From an uncultured Synechococcus sp. (GTDB lineage Bacteria; Cyanobacteriota; Cyanobacteriia; PCC-6307; Cyanobiaceae): a stretch of DNA of 11,455 nucleotides. The stretch covers positions 1-11,455 of the forward strand of contig CAJWIC010000029.1 of NCBI GenBank assembly GCA_913040905.1, written 5' to 3'. A program made the translations under genes and the position numbers. The notes under the pieces were generated by a model. It was not told the origin of the DNA. It was given only the letters and a program-made list of their open reading frames with translations, and did no database searches. This document shows, in pieces, positions 6,007 through 11,455 of this stretch (the stretch's first letter is position 1; each line of letters opens with the position of its first letter).

Positions 6007-6999
6007 CTAGTGGATCCCGAGCTCCTTCCAGACCACGTCCAGGAGTTGATCAAGATTGGCGCCCATCGCTGCTGAAATGCAGAGGGGGGAACGGCCACTG
6101 GCGGCTTCCAATTCACGCTTGAGCTCCGGCAGTTGCTCATCGAGCAACAGTTCCTGCTTGTTCAGCACCAACAGGCGAGGACGGTCCACGAGGCCGTGGC
6201 CATAGGCCTCCAGTTCCTTCTCCACCACCCGAAGATCGCCGACGGGATCATCAGCACCTGCGTCGACGACGTGAATCAGCAGCCTGGTGCGTTCGATGTG
6301 ACGAAGAAAATCGTGCCCCAGCCCGGCCCCCTGGGCTGCACCGGCAATGAGTCCCGGAATATCGGCGAAAACCGTGCCATCACCACTGGGGCGTCGGACG
6401 ACGCCAAGATTGGGCACGAGAGTCGTGAAGGGGTAGTCGGCGATCTTGGGGCGAGCGGCTGACAGCACAGCGATCAGGGTGCTCTTGCCCGCGTTGGGCA
6501 AGCCGATGATGCCCACCTCCGCCAGCAGCTTCAGTTCCAGCTGGAGTGGCCATTCCTCCCCATCCCGACCCTCGGTGAATTTCTCCGGTGCACGGTTGCG
6601 ATTGCTGAGGTAGTGGGCATTTCCCAGGCCGCCGCGGCCACCGAACGCCACGGTCAGGCGTTCACCAGGAGCCGTCAGATCCCCCAGCAGAATGCCGGTG
6701 GTGAGATGACGCACCTCGGTTCCGCACGGCACCTTGATCACGAGATCACGGCCCGAGGCGCCGGTGCACTTGTTCGGGCCGCCGCGCCGGCCATCATCCG
6801 CAGCGAACAATCGCTTGTATTTGAAGTCGAGCAGGGTCTGAAGGTTGCTGTCCGCCTCCAGCACCACCGGTCCGCCATGGCCACCATCTCCGCCGGAGGG
6901 TCCACCGGCCGGCACATATTTCTCGCGTCGAAACGCGGCGATGCCATCTCCACCGCGCCCCCCGCGCACTGTGATCCGTGCCTGATCGATGAACTGCAC
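6007..6999 (-). CDS. obgE: Obg/CgtA GTPase, ribosome assembly
   Basis: Obg is an essential GTPase that binds the large ribosomal subunit during assembly and links to stress and growth control. This 330-residue protein has the Gly-rich Obg fold (residues 1-158), including GGRGGDG and [12 protein letters not shown]. The G domain has GLPNAGKST (166-174), switch [12 protein letters not shown] (189-199), DIPG (213-216), a fourth motif reading NKQE (280-283) and SAA (309-311). The canonical fourth motif is NKxD, so the last residue is Glu rather than Asp. There is no long C-terminal extension, as in other short Obg proteins. It starts at GTG 6999 ([10 protein letters not shown]), 58 bases from the divergent ABC ATPase gene. 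Confidence 0.96.
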   Translation of the reverse strand: MQFIDQARITVRGGRGGDGIAAFRREKYVPAGGPSGGDGGHGGPVVLEADSNLQTLLDFKYKRLFAADDGRRGGPNKCTGASGRDLVIKVPCGTEVRHLTTGILLGDLTAPGERLTVAFGGRGGLGNAHYLSNRNRAPEKFTEGRDGEEWPLQLELKLLAEVGIIGLPNAGKSTLIAVLSAARPKIADYPFTTLVPNLGVVRRPSGDGTVFADIPGLIAGAAQGAGLGHDFLRHIERTRLLIHVVDAGADDPVGDLRVVEKELEAYGHGLVDRPRLLVLNKQELLLDEQLPELKRELEAASGRSPLCISAAMGANLDQLLDVVWKELGIH

Positions 7000-7030
7000 G
7001 GTGCCGCGCGATGGATCCTGCTCTCAACCC

Positions 7031-7051
7031 TAAGATTCAGCCGCTGCTGAA
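7031..7051 (+). promoter_or_regulatory. -10-like TAAGAT and TTCAGC/GCTGAA palindrome between divergent genes
   Basis: The 58 bases between obgE (leftward) and the ABC ATPase (rightward) contain TAAGAT at 7031-7036, a fair -10 hexamer for the rightward gene; I see no clear -35. It overlaps an exact inverted repeat, TTCAGC and GCTGAA, separated by CGCT (7036-7051). The repeat ends six bases before the TTG start. It could be an operator, or an RNA hairpin masking the start region. The promoter call is inference. Confidence 0.35.
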
Positions 7052-7057
7052 CAGCCG

Positions 7058-8281
7058 TTGGCCGGCGTCCGTTTCGAAGCCCTCAGCAAGAGCTACCCCG
7101 GCCGTCGTGGTTCACCATCGGTACAGGTGATCCGCGAACTTGACCTCAGCATCGAGGACGGCGAGTTCCTGGTGCTGGTGGGACCCTCGGGATGCGGCAA
7201 GAGCACCTTATTAAGGCTGCTTGCAGGTCTGGAACGCCCCACGGCGGGGGAAATTGTCATCGGCGAGCGGCCAGTGAGCCAGGTGAGGCCTGGTCGTCGC
7301 GATGTGGCGATGGTGTTTCAGAGCTACGCGCTCTATCCCCATCTGAGCGTGCGCGACAACCTCAGTTTCGGCCTGCGGCGCAGCCGCCATCGCAACCTGC
7401 CCCAGCAGTTGCAGGATCAGCTCAGTCAGTTGAGCCGCAGACTTCCCGCCGTCCTGAGGGTGCGGTCGCCGCGAGAAGACTTGATTGAGCAGCGTGTTCA
7501 ATCCGTCGCCGCGGCCCTTGAGCTGGAACCACTCCTGGACCGCCTGCCCAAGGAGCTCTCCGGCGGGCAGAAACAACGGGTTGCCCTGGGGCGTGCCATG
7601 GCTCGGAAGCCGGCCGTGTTTCTGATGGACGAACCGCTGAGCAACCTTGACGCCAAACTGCGCAACAGCACCCGCAGCCGCATCGTTGACCTGCAGCGGG
7701 AACTGGGCACCACAACGGTCTACGTCACCCATGATCAGGTGGAGGCCATGACCATGGGTCATCGCATCGCCGTGCTCAATCAGGGGCGCCTGCAACAGCT
7801 CGGAACGCCGATGGAGCTTTACCGATGGCCGTCCAATCTGTTTGTGGCTCAGTTCATCGGCAGTCCACCGATGACCATGCTTCCCGTGGTGATCGGCCCA
7901 GGCTCCACCTTGCTTCTTGGCCAGAAACGGCTATCGGTGGAGGGGCCTCTGGAGGCAGCCCTACCCGCACTGGAAGGCCAGACCATGACGGCGGGCCTGC
8001 GGCCGGAAGGCTGGCGTGTGGCACCGGCCACAAACCGCAACCTGCCGGCCTCGGTGATTCAGTGCGAAGTGCTGGGCAACGAGCAACTGGTCAGCTGCCG
8101 CCTGCACGATGGAGACCATCGGGTTCAGGTGCGTGCCGCCCCCGACTTGAAGCTCAAGCCCAACGATGTGCTGCACCTGGATCCTGAACCCAGTGGCTGG
8201 CGGCTGTTCGATGCCGACGGCGAAGCGATTGCTCGACAGGATCCCGTCGCTGACGGTCCCAAGCTGCCCGAGCTGAACTGA
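7058..8281 (+). CDS. ABC importer ATPase, MalK/UgpC class
   Basis: This is the cytoplasmic ATPase subunit of an importer, probably for a sugar, polyol, glycerol phosphate or compatible solute such as glucosylglycerol. The 407-residue chain has GPSGCGKST (42-50), Q-loop VFQSYALYPHL (86-96), LSGGQKQRVALGRAMA (167-182), Walker B FLMDEPLSNLD (188-198), H-loop THDQ (224-227) and a C-terminal TOBE-like regulatory domain (about 270-385). Between the Q-loop and the signature there is extra helical sequence (about 108-143) not found in MalK. No permease or binding-protein gene lies nearby, so it must serve partners encoded elsewhere. The start is TTG at 7058: the frame upstream holds no ATG, GTG or TTG back to the stop at 7031, and the domain begins at once (AGVRFEALSKSYPG). 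Confidence 0.9.
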   Translation: MAGVRFEALSKSYPGRRGSPSVQVIRELDLSIEDGEFLVLVGPSGCGKSTLLRLLAGLERPTAGEIVIGERPVSQVRPGRRDVAMVFQSYALYPHLSVRDNLSFGLRRSRHRNLPQQLQDQLSQLSRRLPAVLRVRSPREDLIEQRVQSVAAALELEPLLDRLPKELSGGQKQRVALGRAMARKPAVFLMDEPLSNLDAKLRNSTRSRIVDLQRELGTTTVYVTHDQVEAMTMGHRIAVLNQGRLQQLGTPMELYRWPSNLFVAQFIGSPPMTMLPVVIGPGSTLLLGQKRLSVEGPLEAALPALEGQTMTAGLRPEGWRVAPATNRNLPASVIQCEVLGNEQLVSCRLHDGDHRVQVRAAPDLKLKPNDVLHLDPEPSGWRLFDADGEAIARQDPVADGPKLPELN

Positions 8282-8318
8282 TCAGTGGTCAATCACGGCC
8301 ATGAGACGAGCACCGACT

Positions 8319-10757
8319 TCAACGGACCCACACCACACTGCAACCGCTGCCGCCATCGCCCTGCTCCGCGTCGGTGACACGATCGACGTAGGGCACCGTC
8401 TCCAGCCAGGCCCGCAGGCCACGCTTGAGCTTGCCGGTTCCGATCCCGTGGATCACCCACACCGGCCCATTGGCCCCCCGCAACTGTTCCTCCACAGCCG
8501 CCTCCGCTTCATGCACACGCATGCCGCGCACATCGAGGGTGTTTCGGCTGGTGCGCACCTGAGCACCTGAGCCGGGATTGATCCGAGCATTCACCTTCAC
8601 CACCGGCTTTGCGGGCGGCTCCGGCTTGCGGCCGTCCAGACTTTCCACACCAGACAACTCCACCGTGCTGCGCATCACACCACAGCGCACGGTGAGCTGG
8701 GTGCCGTCGTCCGAGATCGCCAGCACCTCCGCCGCTTTGCCAAGGGCCAGAACCCGGATCCGCTCACCGGGTTCGGGTCTCCAGCCGGGCAAGGGCTGAC
8801 GCCGTTCCGGTTCGGGGCGATGACGGTCCTCCAGCCGACGAAGGCGCTGGCCTGCCCGTCGTGCTGTTTCACCATCGGCGCGGTCATCCCGTAGCCGCCG
8901 GATCAGGGATCTCACCTCCTTCTGACCATCACGGATCGAGCGTTCCAGCCGTTGGCGCCCCTGCTCCTGGCGTTCGGCCGATTGCTGTTTCTGCTGCTGC
9001 CATCGCTGCAGCAGTTCGTCGTGGAGCAGCTCGGTACGGGCCAGCAGCGCTGCAGCATCCTCCGCCGCTGCCTGCTGCCGCTGCCGCTGTTCCTCCAGAC
9101 CGCGGATCACACTGTTGACCTCTCCATCAGCAGCAGGGGCCAGCAACTGACGCGCCTCCTCCAGCACCTGGCCATCCAGCCCCAGCCGGCTGGCAATCGC
9201 GAGGGCATTACTGCGGCCAGGGATGCCCCAGAGCAGCTCATAGGTCGGAGAGAGGGTCTCGGCGTTGAAGGCCACCGAGGCGTTCTCAAACCGGGCGTCG
9301 TTGTATTTGAGGGCCTTGAGTTCGCCGAAATGCGTGGTGGCGATGGTGAGTCGGGCGCGGTCGGCGAGGGCCTTGAGCAGGGACGTCGCCAGGGCGGTGC
9401 CTTCACTGGGGTCGGTACCGGCCCCCACCTCATCGAGCAGCACCAACGACGGCGCGGGGCCGGACTGCAACGCCTCCAGAATCCGGCCGATTCGTTTGAT
9501 GTGACCGCTGAAGGTGGAGAGGCTCTGTTGCAACGACTGTTCATCGCCGATATCTGCCAGAACCTGGGCGCACCACGGCAGGGTCGGCATCCCTGCACAG
9601 GGCAGCAGCAATCCTGCCCGGGCCATCAACGCCGCCAGACCGATGCTTTTGAGGGTCACCGTCTTTCCGCCGGTGTTGGGTCCCGTGATCGCCACCACCC
9701 GCAGGTCCGCAGACACCTCAATCGAAATCGGCACCACCGCCGGCCCACCGGAACGCTTGTGCTGCCAGACCAACAGCGGATGCCGCAGGGTTTGGAAGCG
9801 GAACGGTGCCTCCGGGGAAGCCTCCATGCGCGGAGCGGTGCCGCCGAGGAAGCGACCGTAACGGCCTCTGGCCAGGGCCAGATCCAGCTGCAGCAGGATC
9901 GACACCAGCTGCGCGAGCACAGGGTGTTCGTCTGCCACGGAGGCGCTGAGCGCGCTCAGCACCTTGCGTTCCTCCTCCCGGATTCGCCCCTCCAGGTCGG
10001 TCAGTCGATTACCGATCGTGAGTACGGAGCGGGGTTCGACGAACACTGTGCTGCCAGAGGCTGAGCTGTCGTGAACCTGACCCGCAACCTGTGCCACAGC
10101 GCCGGCCTTAACGGCCAGCACGGGGCGTCCATGGCGTTGGGCGATCACGCTGTCCTGGAGAAACGGTGCCAGGCGACGCAACAGGTCCTGCAGCTTGTCC
10201 CGGCGTTCCTGGCGCAGGCCCTGCCATTGCTGACGCAAACCAGCCAAAGGTGCACTGGCCCGATCAGCAATGCGCCCGCCTTCCTCGAGTGCAAACTTGA
10301 GCCGCTGCTCCAACTCCGGCAACGTCACCATTGTGTCGATCAGCGCCGAACAGGCCGGCCGGAGCTCAGGCTCATCGATCTGACGGCGCAGGCGCCGGGC
10401 AGCGGCCAGGGTCTCGGCGACAGCCAGGAGCTCCTCGCCCGAGGCCACACCGCCCTTGCTGCAGCGCAGCAGCACAGGTGTGAGGTCTTGCACGCCGCGA
10501 AAGCTGATACCGCCTTCGATCAGGTCATCGAGCACCGCCATCTCGACGGTCTCCGCCAACCGCTGCCGACTGGTCTCCAGGGTCTCGGGCAAGACAAGAC
10601 TGCGAGCCGCATCACGCCCCATTCCGGTGGACGCGAAGCTTGCCAGGTGATCACACACCCTGGGCCACTCCAGCAGCTCCAGGGTTTCCTGGACAGCCTG
10701 ATCGATCCCAGGTGTCGGGTCAGCAGCAGTTGGAGGGAATGCCACCGGGGGGTTCAT
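8319..10757 (-). CDS. mutS2: MutS2 ATPase/endonuclease
   Basis: MutS2 lacks the mismatch-binding domain of MutS. It has been linked to suppression of homologous recombination and, in Bacillus, to splitting collided ribosomes. The 812-residue chain has an N-terminal core and lever region (1-330) and an ATPase with GPNTGGKT (359-366), LLDEVGAGTDPSEG (440-453) and ATTHF (473-477). A long Gln/Arg-rich coiled coil (about 550-645) and a small beta domain (660-710) follow. The C-terminal Smr nuclease domain has LDVRG (741-745) and HGIGTGKL (770-777), so the catalytic motifs look intact. It starts at ATG 10757, inside the end of the upstream VOC gene (38-base overlap), suggesting coupled translation. 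It ends 37 bases from the convergent ABC ATPase gene. Confidence 0.95.
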   Translation of the reverse strand: MNPPVAFPPTAADPTPGIDQAVQETLELLEWPRVCDHLASFASTGMGRDAARSLVLPETLETSRQRLAETVEMAVLDDLIEGGISFRGVQDLTPVLLRCSKGGVASGEELLAVAETLAAARRLRRQIDEPELRPACSALIDTMVTLPELEQRLKFALEEGGRIADRASAPLAGLRQQWQGLRQERRDKLQDLLRRLAPFLQDSVIAQRHGRPVLAVKAGAVAQVAGQVHDSSASGSTVFVEPRSVLTIGNRLTDLEGRIREEERKVLSALSASVADEHPVLAQLVSILLQLDLALARGRYGRFLGGTAPRMEASPEAPFRFQTLRHPLLVWQHKRSGGPAVVPISIEVSADLRVVAITGPNTGGKTVTLKSIGLAALMARAGLLLPCAGMPTLPWCAQVLADIGDEQSLQQSLSTFSGHIKRIGRILEALQSGPAPSLVLLDEVGAGTDPSEGTALATSLLKALADRARLTIATTHFGELKALKYNDARFENASVAFNAETLSPTYELLWGIPGRSNALAIASRLGLDGQVLEEARQLLAPAADGEVNSVIRGLEEQRQRQQAAAEDAAALLARTELLHDELLQRWQQQKQQSAERQEQGRQRLERSIRDGQKEVRSLIRRLRDDRADGETARRAGQRLRRLEDRHRPEPERRQPLPGWRPEPGERIRVLALGKAAEVLAISDDGTQLTVRCGVMRSTVELSGVESLDGRKPEPPAKPVVKVNARINPGSGAQVRTSRNTLDVRGMRVHEAEAAVEEQLRGANGPVWVIHGIGTGKLKRGLRAWLETVPYVDRVTDAEQGDGGSGCSVVWVR

Positions 10758-11100
10758 AGAGCATTTCCAGCCAATTGCCTTCGGGATCTTTCAGATAAAA
10801 GGACGCGGTGCCATCGCGGTGATCGTGCACAGCACCGACATGCACGCCCTCAGCTTTCAGTCGATCGTGCACACGATCAACTTCCTGGCGATCGCGGAAA
10901 TGAAAGGCGAAGTGGGGGCCAGCGGCCTTGTAGCCAGGCCCGAGCAACGCCAATCCATCACGGCCCTCACCCGCTTCCAGGTAGCACCAATCGTCTGCTT
11001 TCCAGACGAGGCGCATGCCGAGCGCTTGGAAAAACGCAACCGCTCTGGACACGTCCTGAACGCGAATCGCCACATGACCAAGACGATCAACCGTTGTCAT
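10720..11100 (-). CDS. VOC/glyoxalase I family protein
   Basis: This 126-residue protein of the vicinal oxygen chelate superfamily has paired beta-alpha-beta-beta-beta modules. The start MTTVDRLGHVAIRV places His9 in the usual first metal-ligand position. HFAFHF (His63) and NWLEMLYEP (Glu112) give two more expected ligands, and Glu42 is a candidate fourth. It is close to lactoylglutathione lyase-like proteins that detoxify 2-oxoaldehydes, but the substrate cannot be fixed from sequence. I chose the ATG at 11100; the frame is open to 11181, but the added 27 residues precede the conserved fold. The short tail GGIPSNCC after the domain exists because the gene runs into mutS2. It follows hemB by 49 bases on the same strand. 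Confidence 0.87.
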   Translation of the reverse strand: MTTVDRLGHVAIRVQDVSRAVAFFQALGMRLVWKADDWCYLEAGEGRDGLALLGPGYKAAGPHFAFHFRDRQEVDRVHDRLKAEGVHVGAVHDHRDGTASFYLKDPEGNWLEMLYEPPGGIPSNCC

Positions 11101-11149
11101 CTGCAGCCAGCGACGATTTGCATTCTGAAGTGTTGGGACGCTGAACCGC

Positions 11150-11455
<306 letters not shown>

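Noticed and set aside
8952..10064. Long plus-strand ORF (370 codons) antisense to mutS2
   Set aside because: It lies wholly inside a well-supported MutS2 gene with intact motifs, and its translation is Gln/Arg/Gly-rich without domains. This is the usual shadow ORF of high-GC coding DNA.
10071..11144. Plus-strand ORF (357 codons) antisense to mutS2 and the VOC gene
   Set aside because: It crosses two genuine genes on the other strand and shows no recognisable motif, signal or compositional bias of a real protein.

Overview
The window looks like a high-GC, gene-dense piece of a marine picocyanobacterial chromosome (Synechococcus-type). The evidence is a CP12 Calvin-cycle regulator with the picocyanobacterial C-terminus, an aspartoacylase, a DUF2301 membrane protein, a cyanobacterial-style Obg and a short conserved hypothetical protein. 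Nothing looks mobile: I see no transposase, integrase, tRNA, rRNA or CRISPR array. From memory, much of this order (hemB, VOC, mutS2, obgE, CP12, aspartoacylase) is conserved in these genomes.

Layout. Positions 1-890 are the least ordinary part. An ATG ACC A at the extreme left edge on the minus strand may start a leftward gene (psbA is a guess). It is preceded by a leader with three small inverted repeats. A possible 48-residue TTG-start ORF (191-337) and a small lipoprotein (370-702) follow on the plus strand. Open frame continues for 61 codons beyond the lipoprotein stop. Positions 892-1803 (minus) encode aspartoacylase. Positions 1874-5378 (plus) hold three genes joined by 4-base stop/start overlaps: a glutathionyl-hydroquinone reductase-like GST, a DUF2301 membrane protein and a Uup-type ABC-F ATPase. 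CP12 follows at 5461-5679 and ends at a strong hairpin shared with a convergent minus-strand pair: the 60-residue small protein (5729-5911) and the Obg GTPase (6007-6999). Positions 7058-8281 (plus) encode an ABC importer ATPase of the MalK/UgpC class with no permease beside it. Positions 8319-11455 (minus) read right to left as hemB (3' part only), a VOC/glyoxalase protein and mutS2, the last two overlapping by 38 bases.

How the genes work together. Most are housekeeping: tetrapyrrole synthesis (hemB), detoxification (VOC protein, GST), ribosome assembly and translation (Obg, Uup), recombination or ribosome rescue (MutS2), light/dark control of carbon fixation (CP12) and solute uptake (ABC ATPase). 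I do not see a convincing new multi-gene system. The points most worth a second look are the 1-890 region, the divergent CP12 N-terminus, the small protein next to it, the helical insertion in the ABC ATPase and the palindrome between obgE and that ATPase.
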